DNA of 45,604 nt from an uncultured Parafilimonas sp. (GCA_903882935.1 CAIRZB010000040.1:1-45604); one strand, 5' to 3'. Positions 19,705 to 27,313 are shown, counted from the first letter of the stretch. Made by a program: numbers and translations. Notes: generated from the letters alone by a model not told the origin.

Positions 19705-19752
19705 TAAAAAACGCCATGCAATGCCTAATAAGGTTAGTATGGCGTTTTTTTG
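19705..19752 (+). terminator. Rho-independent terminator after the GH109-type gene
   Basis: AAAAACGCCAT (19707-19717) pairs perfectly with ATGGCGTTTTT (19739-19749), with the T run continuing to 19751. Confidence 0.9.
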
Positions 19753-19872
19753 TACCCCAATTAATACATTGCCGGGTAAATGCTTGGCTATTACAGCCCC
19801 GGCAGCAACCAAACCGCCCAGGGCAAACGCATGATGCTTTTTTAGGGTGAAGCTTGTAAAAAAGCTGGCGTT

Positions 19873-20028
19873 CGTCATGGCTGCGTAGGCAGGCATCTCT
19901 CAAAGCTCAGCTTGTTGGAACGCCATTACGCACCGGTTGAGTAATAAGCCGGCTCGCTAAAGGGTAAAGCGTTGCCTTTTATAGCACAGGTTTAATTTTA
20001 GGAGATACCTGCCTATGCAGGCATTACG
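19873..20028. repeat. REP-type inverted repeat pair
   Basis: Two 27-bp arms at 19873-19899 and 20002-20028 are inverted copies with four mismatches. Their shared core, read from the left arm, is CTGC(G/A)TAGGCAGG(C/T)ATCTC. Each arm is itself a small hairpin (CCTGC or GCTGC pairing with GCAGG). Two REP-like palindromes in inverted orientation about 100 bases apart form the arrangement called a REP doublet or REPIN in other bacteria, which is mobilised by a separately encoded REP-associated transposase (none in this window). Confidence 0.65.
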
Positions 20029-20191
20029 GTTTCTTGCCTTTTACAATAAAAACTTTTGTACAAACAATTATAATGCGTTTGCCCTGCCAAACCACCACCA
20101 TAAAACTTGGTTTTTACACTTACCTTTATTGTGGGCCAACTTGGTTGGCAGCGTTATTGGTAACACATACACACATAAAACTACTATTAAC

Positions 20192-21055
20192 ATGGCATTT
20201 AATACTGCCGTATTTAAAACCCGGGCACTTACATCGTTGGTATTTGTGGCAGTAATGCTGGCCGGGTTGCAAGTTAACCAATGGACATTTTTTCTGCTGT
20301 TTTCTGTTATACATTTCGGCTGCTGGGTGGAGTACCAAAAGCTACTGGGTAAAATAAATGCTGCTTACGCAGGCATTAACCCCTTGCATAAGTATGCCAT
20401 TATGCTGGCAGGCTGGGGCTTTATGCTGTTAATGACCAGCGGTGCCTATAAAATTGGTTACCTTAACTTAGCGGTTAGTGGCAAAAGGCTGTTATATATA
20501 ATGCCGCTGATTGTGGTGTTGTCTGAAATATTTTTTTCCAAAGGCAAATTGAATGTAAAACAGCTGGGCTACTCATTGCTGGGCCTAGCCTATATTTCGC
20601 TGCCCTGCGGGCTGCTGGTACAAATTTGGAGCAAAGGCATAAACTACGATACCGATTTTGGTTTTATACCGGTAATGTTGCTGATTGCCTCCATTTGGAT
20701 AAACGACACCATGGCCTATTTGGTAGGCAGCTTTATTGGCAAAACGCCTTTTTCAAAAGTATCGCCCAAAAAAACTTGGGAGGGTACCGTGGGCGGTGCC
20801 GTGCTGGCCATTGTGGCGGTATCGCTGTTGAGCAAGCTTATTTTGGGTACCGATATTTTGTTGGTGATGATAATGGTGCTTATAGCGGTGGTTTTTGGCA
20901 CAGCAGGCGATTTGCTGGAAAGTTGGTTGAAACGAAAGGCTAACGTAAAAGACAGTGGCAGCATCATGCCCGGCCATGGGGGCTTTTTAGACCGTTTTGA
21001 TTCGCTGTTAATTGCCACACCTTTTGTATGGCTGTATGTGGAGTTTGTGCTTTGA
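20192..21055 (+). CDS. cdsA: Phosphatidate cytidylyltransferase
   Basis: A 287-residue integral membrane enzyme that makes CDP-diacylglycerol from phosphatidate and CTP, the entry point to phosphatidylethanolamine and anionic phospholipids. About seven hydrophobic segments are visible, and the C-terminal family signature is intact: SWLKRKANVKDSG followed by MPGHGGFLDRFDS. The open frame begins at 20015, but that part runs through a REP repeat and encodes an uncharacteristic sequence; ATG 20192 (MAFNTAVFKTRALTSLVF) places the first membrane helix where homologues have it. The next gene, psd, works two steps further in the same pathway; the serine transferase between them is not in the window. 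Confidence 0.92.
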   Translation: MAFNTAVFKTRALTSLVFVAVMLAGLQVNQWTFFLLFSVIHFGCWVEYQKLLGKINAAYAGINPLHKYAIMLAGWGFMLLMTSGAYKIGYLNLAVSGKRLLYIMPLIVVLSEIFFSKGKLNVKQLGYSLLGLAYISLPCGLLVQIWSKGINYDTDFGFIPVMLLIASIWINDTMAYLVGSFIGKTPFSKVSPKKTWEGTVGGAVLAIVAVSLLSKLILGTDILLVMIMVLIAVVFGTAGDLLESWLKRKANVKDSGSIMPGHGGFLDRFDSLLIATPFVWLYVEFVL

Positions 21056-21126
21056 ACGGCACGGTAAGTTTTAAAGCCATACCCGCAATGTACCCTTGGC
21101 GTAGCCAGCGGCGGTTTATACGTGCC

Positions 21127-21159
21127 TTGGGTACCCAATTACTAATTGGCGTATATTCG
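21127..21159 (+). promoter_or_regulatory. Candidate promoter of psd
   Basis: TTGG at 21127-21130 and TATATTCG at 21152-21159, 21 bases apart, resemble the TTTG/TAnnTTTG consensus with one mismatch each. The psd ATG is at 21180. Confidence 0.4.
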
Positions 21160-21179
21160 CAGCCCCAATAAAACTTACC

Positions 21180-21836
21180 ATGACCATACACAGAGAAGGA
21201 TATAAAAGCATAGGCATAACTGCACTTATTTTTGGTATAATAAACATTGTATCGTTTACTTTTTTAAGCGCCCCCCTGCCTTGGCTCGCAGCCATCATTT
21301 TCGTAGTTACGCTTGTGTTGTTCTTATTCATTATTTCTTTTTTCCGCATACCTGCCCGCAAACTAACGCAGAGTGCCAACGCCATAATTTGCCCTGCCGA
21401 TGGCAAGGTGGTAGTAATTGAAGAAATTACCGACGTTGAGTATTTTAACGACAGGCGCATACAGGTAAGCATATTTATGAGCCCCGCCAATGTACATGTA
21501 AACCGCAACCCCATTAGTGGCACGGTAAAATATAGCAAATACCACACAGGCAAGTACCTGGTAGCCTGGCACCCAAAATCGTCCACCGAAAATGAGCGCC
21601 ACAGCGTGGTTATTGAAAATGCAAAAGGTATTATTTTGGTTAAGCAAATTGCCGGGGCTTTGGCAAAACGTATTTGCAACTACCTTACCCCTGGCCAAGC
21701 AATAAAACAGGGTGAAGAATTAGGTTTTATAAAATTTGGCAGCCGGGTTGACGTGCTGCTACCCCTGAATGCAAAAATTACCGTTCAATTAAACCAAGTG
21801 GTTAAAGGCGGTGTTACCGAGCTTGCAGTATTTTAA
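21180..21836 (+). CDS. psd: Phosphatidylserine decarboxylase, short (PSD-A) type
   Basis: A 218-residue membrane-associated enzyme converting phosphatidylserine to phosphatidylethanolamine. Two hydrophobic helices occupy residues ~10-55. The family hallmarks are CPADGKVVVIEE, FMSPANVHVNRNPISGTV and, near the C-terminus, GFIKFGSRVDVLLP. The Gly-Ser in FGSR is the self-cleavage site that generates the pyruvoyl cofactor. The length is typical of the short bacterial/archaetidylserine-type group used by Bacteroidota. It follows cdsA by 124 bases and is probably expressed from its own promoter or together with cdsA. Confidence 0.94.
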   Translation: MTIHREGYKSIGITALIFGIINIVSFTFLSAPLPWLAAIIFVVTLVLFLFIISFFRIPARKLTQSANAIICPADGKVVVIEEITDVEYFNDRRIQVSIFMSPANVHVNRNPISGTVKYSKYHTGKYLVAWHPKSSTENERHSVVIENAKGIILVKQIAGALAKRICNYLTPGQAIKQGEELGFIKFGSRVDVLLPLNAKITVQLNQVVKGGVTELAVF

Positions 21837-21915
21837 CCCCTACAAATTTAACAGCTATGTATTACAATTTTAAGTAAAATTGCACCACAGATTAAAACTG
21901 TTTAAAACTTACTAT

Positions 21916-22095
21916 ATGAAAAGAGGATTGATGATTTTTGCCGCTGCGGTGCTATTTACCGGTGTTGCTTTTGCCGACGGCACTAAAAAGAAAGCTAAAA
22001 CAACCTGCAATAAGCATGAGGGCAAAACTTGTAGCAAAAAAAGCATGGCTGCCGAACCTAAAGACAGCACGGCTGCACCTGCCGCAAAAAATTAA
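21916..22095 (+). CDS. Small lysine-rich secreted peptide
   Basis: A 59-residue product: signal peptide MKRGLMIFAAAVLFTGVAFA, then DGTKKKAKTTCNKHEGKTC and a Ser/Lys/Ala-rich tail. The frame is open from 21880, but the Met at 21916 gives a clean signal peptide. The mature peptide has two cysteines (CNKHEGKTC) that could form a disulfide. No family recognised; similar small, cationic exported peptides are common and uncharacterised in Bacteroidota. A terminator follows at once. Confidence 0.65.
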   Translation: MKRGLMIFAAAVLFTGVAFADGTKKKAKTTCNKHEGKTCSKKSMAAEPKDSTAAPAAKN

Positions 22096-22112
22096 TACCC
22101 TTGTTGGCATAC

Positions 22113-22158
22113 GTTTCGGCTGTAAGACGCAGGTTACCCTATGTTTTACAGCCGAATT
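22113..22158. terminator. Terminator between convergent genes
   Basis: TTCGGCTGTAA (starting 22114) pairs with TTACAGCCGAA (ending 22156), followed by TTTCTTTT. It sits between the small secreted peptide and the minus-strand methionine sulfoxide reductase. Confidence 0.85.
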
Positions 22159-22168
22159 TCTTTTGTTG

Positions 22169-22645
22169 CTATACCCAGTCAATCAACGTTATCACCTGCT
22201 CCAACCATTGTTTGTCAGTTTCATCGTAATCAGCAAGCTGCTCACTGTCAATATCCAGCACTGCCACCACTTGGTTGTTGCGAATAACCGGCAACACAAT
22301 TTCCGACCTTGATAAACTGCTGCAGGCAATATGCCCGGGAAATTTTTCAACATCAGGTACCACCAGCGTTTTTGCTTCTTCCCAACTGCTGCCACAAACA
22401 CCACGCCCTTTACGTATGCGTGTGCAAGCAATAGGCCCCTGAAAGGGGCCAAGTACCAATTCATCGCCTTTTACCAAATAAAAACCTACCCATAGCCAAC
22501 CAAACTGCTCCTTTAAAGCCGCTGTAATATTGGCCAGGTTGGCAATTAAATCTGTTTCGCCCTCAAGTAAGCCTTTTATCTGTTGTAGTAAGCTTTTGTA
22601 CTGGTCGTCCTTACTACCGTTGGCAATATGTAAATCTTCGCTCAT
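22169..22645 (-). CDS. msrC: Free methionine-(R)-sulfoxide reductase (GAF domain)
   Basis: A 158-residue single GAF-domain protein that reduces free methionine-R-sulfoxide. The three cysteines of the family are present at Cys74 (GPIACTRI), Cys84 (GRGVCGSSW) and Cys108 (GHIACSSLSRSEIVLP); their spacing is exactly that of Cys84, Cys94 and Cys118 in the E. coli enzyme. The C-terminal VAVLDIDSEQLADYDETD is also characteristic. I chose the ATG at 22645 (MSEDLHIANG) because the 19 residues upstream do not match homologues. It is monocistronic and converges on the small secreted peptide gene. Confidence 0.93.
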   Translation of the reverse strand: MSEDLHIANGSKDDQYKSLLQQIKGLLEGETDLIANLANITAALKEQFGWLWVGFYLVKGDELVLGPFQGPIACTRIRKGRGVCGSSWEEAKTLVVPDVEKFPGHIACSSLSRSEIVLPVIRNNQVVAVLDIDSEQLADYDETDKQWLEQVITLIDWV

Positions 22646-22825
22646 AATTTGTTTTATTGTTAAAATCCGTGTCAATGCAAAGCAACTATTTGTTGGCACC
22701 ATTTTTATACCACTATACTACCATTCGTTTGGTTACCATTTTGGCCTGTAAAAAGGGGCTTACACCGATTATTTTTTAAAAACATTGGCCATAGGCCCAA
22801 CATTTGCAAATTACAAATTGTTTAC

Positions 22826-23047
22826 ATGCTACTTATGATACGCAACACACCAACACCACTGCTAGTTACCGGAGTATATATTTTTGCCTGTTTGCTGCTG
22901 CAAGCAATTGACGAAACGCGCGGCTACGGCACAATAATGTTGTATGCACTGCCCGCCGTTATTTGTTGGATGGCGTGGGCGGTTTTTACCTATGCAAAAA
23001 GCGTTGCCAAAAGGCTTAAGGATGATGAGTTTGGCTATGGCGGCTAA
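22826..23047 (+). CDS. Small two-helix membrane protein, unknown
   Basis: A 73-residue protein with two hydrophobic helices (PLLVTGVYIFACLLLQAI and MLYALPAVICWMAWAVF) and a charged C-terminus (AKRLKDDEFGYGG). The start may also be the Met at 22835. No family recognised. It is followed by a hairpin that serves the convergent Nfu gene. Confidence 0.6.
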   Translation: MLLMIRNTPTPLLVTGVYIFACLLLQAIDETRGYGTIMLYALPAVICWMAWAVFTYAKSVAKRLKDDEFGYGG

Positions 23048-23048
23048 A

Positions 23049-23075
23049 TAAAAACCCCGCTTAAAGCGGGGATTC
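23049..23075. terminator. Terminator between convergent genes
   Basis: CCCCGC-ttaaa-GCGGGG at 23055-23071. On the minus strand it is followed by five T, so it is a good terminator for the Nfu gene; on the plus strand the T stretch is poor. Confidence 0.8.
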
Positions 23076-23093
23076 TAATATAGTTTTCAATTA

Positions 23094-23693
23094 CTATTCT
23101 GCTTCTGCCACCACTTCCTTCACCTCGGGTATCATGCGCTTCATCATGCCTTCAATGCCTGCTTTCAGCGTTATCATCGATGAAGGGCAACCGCTACAGC
23201 TACCTTGCAGCATCAAATTTACCACGCCATCATCGTAGCTTTTAAACTGTATGGCGCCGCCGTCCATTTCAACTGCGGGCTTTACGTAATTATCCAACAG
23301 TTCTTTTATCCTTTTTACTACATCATCATCATCCGCCAACACAATGTTTGTTGATTCTGGTTTAACCTTAGCTACCTCATCCTCATTTACAACGGGGCCG
23401 CCAGCCTCCAAGTAATCTTTCAAAAATTGTTTAATGGTAGGTATAACATCCTGCCAATCTTCCGTGTCTAGTGTTTTTGTAAGCGTAACAAAATTGCTGG
23501 CTATAAAAACACTTTTTATAAAAGGGAAGCTGAACAGCTCTTTGGCTAAGGGCGAAGGCCCTGCGGAACTTTCATCCGGAAAATCAATACTCTTGCCCGG
23601 GTACAATAATTTGTTCGCCACAAATTTCATTGTGGTAGGGTTGGGCGTCATTTCAGTATAAATACTTATAATGGTATTACCGGTTTTAATCAT
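23094..23693 (-). CDS. Nfu-type iron-sulfur cluster carrier
   Basis: A 199-residue protein with an N-terminal Nfu_N domain (EMTPNPTTMKFVANK, residues ~14-100) and a C-terminal NifU-like domain (~125-199) carrying the cluster-binding CSGC (Cys166 and Cys169) in LMLQGSCSGCPSSMITLKAG. It accepts Fe-S clusters from the assembly scaffold and delivers them to target enzymes. Length and domain order match the Nfu family of Bacteroidota and mitochondria. The start at 23693 gives 13 residues before the conserved part; a later Met (EMTPNP) is less likely as a start. Confidence 0.92.
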   Translation of the reverse strand: MIKTGNTIISIYTEMTPNPTTMKFVANKLLYPGKSIDFPDESSAGPSPLAKELFSFPFIKSVFIASNFVTLTKTLDTEDWQDVIPTIKQFLKDYLEAGGPVVNEDEVAKVKPESTNIVLADDDDVVKRIKELLDNYVKPAVEMDGGAIQFKSYDDGVVNLMLQGSCSGCPSSMITLKAGIEGMMKRMIPEVKEVVAEAE

Positions 23694-23725
23694 AATGTAA
23701 CGTTTGCAGGGACAAAAGTAGCAAA

Positions 23726-23894
23726 CTGGCGGCTGATGTTGGCGATTACCAGCCGCATGGCTGGCTAAATGGGGCTATTTTTTCGTTTATCGAAACCCCT
23801 AACGCCGGCTACCAATGCAGCCCGTTAGTAATTAACACGCGGCATCACCGGCAGTAAGGCAACATCAGCGAATTGGTGCAAAAAAAACCGCCAG
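23726..23894. repeat. Nested foldback element upstream of the arginine leader
   Basis: CTGGCGG (23726-23732) and CTGATGTTG (23733-23741) recur inverted as CAACATCAG (23860-23868) and CCGCCAG (23888-23894). Inside are a perfect hairpin CCAGCC-gcat-GGCTGG (23749-23764) and further GC-rich pairings around GGGG/CCCC. No ORF. It could be a non-autonomous mobile element or a structured transcript. Terminal arms are short. Confidence 0.45.
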
Positions 23895-23923
23895 CCGAAC
23901 GTTAACGTAAATTTTAAAAAAAA

Positions 23924-23956
23924 TTTCAATATTTTCTGCAAACATGTGTAGCTTTA
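23924..23956 (+). promoter_or_regulatory. Candidate promoter of the arginine cluster
   Basis: TTTC (23924-23927) and TAGCTTTA (23949-23956), 21 bases apart, are near matches to TTTG and TAnnTTTG. A start near 23963 would give a leader of about 260 nt before the GNAT gene, including the arginine-rich leader ORF. Confidence 0.4.
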
Positions 23957-24002
23957 CGCCCTTAAAACTATTTTTGGTTCACCCACATATTTTGAACTGA
24001 AG

Positions 24003-24116
24003 TTGAAACAGAACACAACACATATTAATTGTAACGCTTTCCACCCTTCGCTGGTGGGTGTTGTTTCTTTGTGTAACCCTACCTGCTTCCGACCGGAACG
24101 ACGACCTCGTATCTGA
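24003..24116 (+). CDS. Putative arginine leader peptide (attenuator) of the arg cluster
   Basis: A 37-codon ORF with a TTG start (CTG at 23997 is the other candidate) reading MKQNTTHINCNAF..., and ending CFRPERRPRI-stop. Four of the last eight sense codons are arginine: CGA, then CGA CGA, then CGT. CGA is otherwise rare in the neighbouring genes. It lies in the long leader of a complete arginine pathway, the arrangement used for ribosome-mediated attenuation. The Arg codons overlap a small hairpin TTCC-gacc-GGAA (24087-24098). Upstream CACCCAC (23980-23986) could pair with GTGGGTG (24054-24060), in competition with the local CCACC/GGTGG hairpin (24041-24057). A T7 run at 24189-24195 precedes the first gene, but I found no strong terminator stem in front of it. 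The function is inferred. Confidence 0.5.
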   Translation: MKQNTTHINCNAFHPSLVGVVSLCNPTCFRPERRPRI

Positions 24117-24220
24117 TATTCCTTTATTTGCAGCCAGCAATTAATTAAGGGTTTATTGTAATAAATCCAGCTGTGCCGTTCGCTCTCCTTTTTTTATTGC
24201 ATATTCTCAATTTTACAAAC

Positions 24221-24934
24221 GTGGAACAAAATACCGATATAATCATACGTGTGGCCAATAGTGGCGACAAGCATTACGCAGAAACCATTACCGAGGAAAT
24301 GGAATCCTCTGCCAAGGCCCGTGGCACTGGCATTGCCAAACGCAGCCCCGAATACATTGCCAAAAAAATGGATGAGGGCAAGGCGGTTATTGCCTTATTG
24401 AAAAACGGCACCTGGGTTGGCTTTTGTTATATTGAAACGTGGAGCCATGGCGAGTATGTTGCCAACAGCGGCTTAATAGTGGCACCCGCTTTTCGCAAAA
24501 GCGGGGTGGCAAAAGGTATTAAGCAAAGGGTTTTTGACCTGAGCAAGGAAAAATACCCCGAAGCCAAAATATTCGGCTTAACCACAGGGCTGGCTGTAAT
24601 GAAAATTAACAGCGAACTGGGCTATGAGCCTGTTACCTACAGCGAATTAACACAGGATGAAGCCTTTTGGGCGGGCTGCAAAAGCTGCGTAAACTACGAT
24701 ATATTAATGAGCAAGGACCGCAAGAACTGTATGTGCACGGCCATGCTGTACGACCCTAAGGACCACTATAAGCCTGAGGAAACAAAGGAACATTTTGAAC
24801 AAAACACCAAGTTGTACGAAAGGCTATTACGTTGGAAGCAAAGGCTTTTTCACGAAAAGCACGAAAAAGATAACAATAAAACAACGGCTTCTGCAAGGGC
24901 TAAATCGGCCCTGTTTTATTTCTTCAACTTTTAG
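24221..24934 (+). CDS. GNAT acyltransferase of arginine synthesis (N-acyl-glutamate synthase role)
   Basis: A 237-residue GNAT-fold acyltransferase at the head of the arginine cluster. The fold is visible as IIIRVANSGDKHYAETI, VIALLKNGTWVGFCYIETW, NSGLIVAPAFRKSGVAKGI (the acyl-CoA pyrophosphate loop, R-K-S-G-V-A) and IFGLTTGLAVMKINSELGY. In Bacteroidota this gene takes the place of classical argA/argJ and is thought to make N-acetyl- or N-succinyl-glutamate. I chose GTG 24221 (MEQNTDIIIRVA) over the GTG at 24173 because the extra 16 residues overlap the T-rich leader. A hairpin AGGGC/GCCCT followed by TGTTTTATTT lies in the last codons (24896-24921) and might partly terminate transcription. 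The next gene starts 5 bases later. Confidence 0.78.
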   Translation: MEQNTDIIIRVANSGDKHYAETITEEMESSAKARGTGIAKRSPEYIAKKMDEGKAVIALLKNGTWVGFCYIETWSHGEYVANSGLIVAPAFRKSGVAKGIKQRVFDLSKEKYPEAKIFGLTTGLAVMKINSELGYEPVTYSELTQDEAFWAGCKSCVNYDILMSKDRKNCMCTAMLYDPKDHYKPEETKEHFEQNTKLYERLLRWKQRLFHEKHEKDNNKTTASARAKSALFYFFNF

Positions 24935-24939
24935 AAAAA

Positions 24940-25386
24940 ATGCAAGCAGTTATTGCACAACTTGAGAACCTGTTGAAACAATACACCAGCAGGTTGCAAA
25001 TCGTTTCGGAGGATGATTTTGCGCGAAAAATTTCCCCAGAAAAGTGGAGCAAGAAGGAGATACCCGGGCTTTTGGTTGATTCAGCCCAAAATAATATCCA
25101 ACGCTTTGTTAGGGCAAGCTACGAAAATAGGCCGCATATTATTTGCAACCAAGAGGCATGGGTGCTTGCGCAGGGGTATCAAAATTACCCTTCAGCAGAA
25201 TTGATCATGTTACGGCAGTTGCTGAATAAACATAATTGCGCTGTTCTTGGCAACATAGCTGTTGAAACATACACCCATTTGTGCGATACCGGTAAAGAAG
25301 GAGCAAGGCTTTATACGGTAGCGTTTTTGGCAAACGATTATAAAGTACATATAGTACACCATTTAAAACAAATATTTAATAATTAA
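24940..25386 (+). CDS. DinB-superfamily protein with a substituted metal site
   Basis: A 148-residue four-helix protein of the DinB_2 type. Typical patterns are KISPEKWSKKEIPGLLVDSAQNNIQRFVRA, NQEAWVLAQGYQNY and VHIVHHLKQIF. In most relatives the first helix reads G-H-L-I-D-S-A, with His a metal ligand; here it is G-L-L-V-D-S-A, so one ligand is missing, while the C-terminal HH pair is kept. The function is unknown; family members range from thiol transferases to metal-dependent hydrolases. It is tightly placed between the GNAT gene (5 bases) and argG (1 base), so it is co-transcribed with the arginine genes. Confidence 0.75.
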   Translation: MQAVIAQLENLLKQYTSRLQIVSEDDFARKISPEKWSKKEIPGLLVDSAQNNIQRFVRASYENRPHIICNQEAWVLAQGYQNYPSAELIMLRQLLNKHNCAVLGNIAVETYTHLCDTGKEGARLYTVAFLANDYKVHIVHHLKQIFNN

Positions 25387-25387
25387 G

Positions 25388-26623
25388 ATGCAAGAATCTA
25401 CAAAACCAGGCGCAGGCCGCCGTGTTGTACTTGGCTTTAGTGGCGGGCTTGACACCACATTTTGCGTAAAGCACCTTGGTGAAGACGAGGGCTTTGAAGT
25501 ACACAGTGTAATTGTAAACACAGGTGGCTTTAGCCAAGAAGAATTACAAAAAATTGAACAGCATGCCTATACTTTGGGCGTAACAACGCATACCACCGTT
25601 AACGCGGTAAAGGGTTATTACGACCGCATAATAAAATACCTAGTTTTTGGCAATGTGCTTAAAAACAATACCTACCCGCTTAGCGTAAGTGCTGAAAGGC
25701 TGGTGCAGGCATTGCATATTGCCGACCATGTCAAAGCCCTACATGCCGATGCAGTGGCACATGGCAGCACTGGTGCCGGCAACGACCAGGTTAGGTTTGA
25801 CATGGTGTTTAACATTATGATACCCGGGGTGGAAATAATTACCCCCATACGCGACCTTAAATTAAGCCGTGAGCAAGAGATTGATTATTTAAAGGGCAAA
25901 GGGGTTGACATGAACTTTGCAAAAGCTGCATACTCCATAAACAAAGGGTTATGGGGTACCAGCGTGGGCGGCAAAGAAACCCTTTCATCAAAAGGTTTGC
26001 TGCCTGAGGAGGCATGGCCTACCCAGGTAACCAAAACAGCCAGTGAAAAAGCTGAGCTGGTATTTGACAAAGGTGAATTGGTGGGCGTAAACGGCCAAAC
26101 TTTTCAGCACCCGTCGGAGGCCATACAGTATTTACAAACCATTGCAGGGGCTTACGGCCTTGGCAGGGATATACATGTTGGCGATACCATTATAGGCATT
26201 AAGGGCCGCGTAGGCTTTGAAGCCGCAGCACCTATGGTTATTTTAAAGGCACACCACGCATTGGAAAAACATGTACTTACAAAATGGCAGCTTAGCTGGA
26301 AAGATACCATTGCCAATTTTTATGGCAACTGGCTGCATGAAGGGCAGATATTAGACCCTGTTATGCGCGACATAGAGGCCTTTTTACAAAGCAGCCAACA
26401 AAACGTAACCGGCAAAGTATTTGTGCTGCTGCAACCATACCGCTTTCAAATTATTGGTATTGAAAGCAAATACGATTTGATGAGCAGCAAGTTTGGCAAA
26501 TACGGCGAGATGAACAACGGTTGGACGGGCGAGGACGTTCGTGGCTTCAGCAAAATTTTCGGCAACCAAACAAGCATGTTTTACCAGGTAAAGGAGGATG
26601 CGGAGAGAAACGGCTTAGGCTAA
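25388..26623 (+). CDS. argG: Argininosuccinate synthase
   Basis: A 411-residue enzyme that joins citrulline and aspartate with ATP to argininosuccinate. The PP-loop ATP pyrophosphatase motif VVLGFSGGLDTTFCVKHL is at residues ~13-30, and AHGSTGAGNDQVRFDMVF and AYSINKGLWGTSVGGKET, which contact citrulline and aspartate, are intact. No palindromic insertion is seen, unlike argC, argF', argB and argH. The ATG at 25388 follows the DinB stop by one base. The next arginine gene (argC) is displaced by about 1.1 kb of unrelated genes. Confidence 0.96.
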   Translation: MQESTKPGAGRRVVLGFSGGLDTTFCVKHLGEDEGFEVHSVIVNTGGFSQEELQKIEQHAYTLGVTTHTTVNAVKGYYDRIIKYLVFGNVLKNNTYPLSVSAERLVQALHIADHVKALHADAVAHGSTGAGNDQVRFDMVFNIMIPGVEIITPIRDLKLSREQEIDYLKGKGVDMNFAKAAYSINKGLWGTSVGGKETLSSKGLLPEEAWPTQVTKTASEKAELVFDKGELVGVNGQTFQHPSEAIQYLQTIAGAYGLGRDIHVGDTIIGIKGRVGFEAAAPMVILKAHHALEKHVLTKWQLSWKDTIANFYGNWLHEGQILDPVMRDIEAFLQSSQQNVTGKVFVLLQPYRFQIIGIESKYDLMSSKFGKYGEMNNGWTGEDVRGFSKIFGNQTSMFYQVKEDAERNGLG

Positions 26624-26677
26624 ACCATTCTTAAGGATTATTGAGTAATTTTGAATACCATCCTCAAATTATACGAC

Positions 26678-26899
26678 ATGAAACTTGAAATATTTGAAAA
26701 ATTAAATACACTTCCGCCCGAAAGGCAGGCAGAAGCGGAAGATTTTATTGAGTATTTAATAAGCAAGTATGGAAAGCCTATAGCAAAAAGCGAATCTTTG
26801 GCTGAAATGCGAAAGAAAAATATGGGTTGGGCCAAGGGAAAAATATGGATAGCTGACGATTTTAATGATACGCCTGAAGATTTTAAAGAATATTTGTAG
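26678..26899 (+). CDS. Antitoxin of a VapBC-type pair (DUF2281-like)
   Basis: A 73-residue acidic protein: MKLEIFEKLNTLPPERQAEA-EDFIEYLISKYG, then a C-terminal DDFNDTPEDFKEYL. The N-terminal helix pair and the D-D-F-x-D-T-P-E-D-F tail are typical of DUF2281/VapB-like antitoxins encoded ahead of PIN toxins. The frame is open to 26651 but ATG 26678 fits the family. Its stop TAG (26897-26899) shares the final G with the GTG start of the toxin, so the two are translationally coupled. Confidence 0.82.
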   Translation: MKLEIFEKLNTLPPERQAEAEDFIEYLISKYGKPIAKSESLAEMRKKNMGWAKGKIWIADDFNDTPEDFKEYL

Positions 26900-27288
26900 T
26901 GGAAAAATATCTTATAGATACCCATGTTTTGATATGGATGGCACAACAGCCAGAAAATATTCCACCTTTAGCGAAAGCTATTTTGGAATCAGAAAATGAG
27001 ATACTATTAAGCTATGTTTGTGTTTGGGAAATAGCCATAAAAGTACGTACGAAAAAGCTGGAAATACAACTTGAGCTGCCTGATTACATCAACTCCTCTG
27101 TACAGAAATATGGTTTCCAATTGTTCCCGATAACATTAAGTCACATATACCATACGTTCCATTTGGAGTTATATCACAGAGATCCGTTTGATAGGCTTTT
27201 GATTGCCCAGTCTGTTTTTGAAGACACACCGATTATTAGTTCCGATGAAATATTTGATTCATATGGTGTTAAAAGAATTTGGAAATAA
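26899..27288 (+). CDS. PIN-domain toxin, VapC-type ribonuclease
   Basis: A 129-residue PIN-domain protein, the usual length for VapC. The acidic active site is complete: Asp7 in LIDTHVLIW, the Glu in VWEIAIK (~44), Asp in DPFDRLLIAQ (~95-98) and SSDEIFDSY (~115). VapC toxins cleave tRNA or rRNA when freed from their antitoxin. It starts with GTG, overlapping the antitoxin stop by one base. The pair interrupts the arginine cluster between argG and argC and is the likeliest recent arrival in this stretch. Confidence 0.88.
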   Translation: MEKYLIDTHVLIWMAQQPENIPPLAKAILESENEILLSYVCVWEIAIKVRTKKLEIQLELPDYINSSVQKYGFQLFPITLSHIYHTFHLELYHRDPFDRLLIAQSVFEDTPIISSDEIFDSYGVKRIWK

Positions 27289-27313
27289 AGAAGTTTCAAT
27301 AAAGTAACAGCCG

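Noticed and set aside
20015-20191. N-terminal extension of cdsA
   Set aside because: It begins in a REP arm and encodes a sequence unlike the family; the ATG at 20192 fits better.
23944-24000. An 18-codon ORF (ATG at 23944) as the arginine leader peptide
   Set aside because: It contains no arginine codons and starts upstream of the predicted transcription start; the ORF at 24003 is a better candidate.
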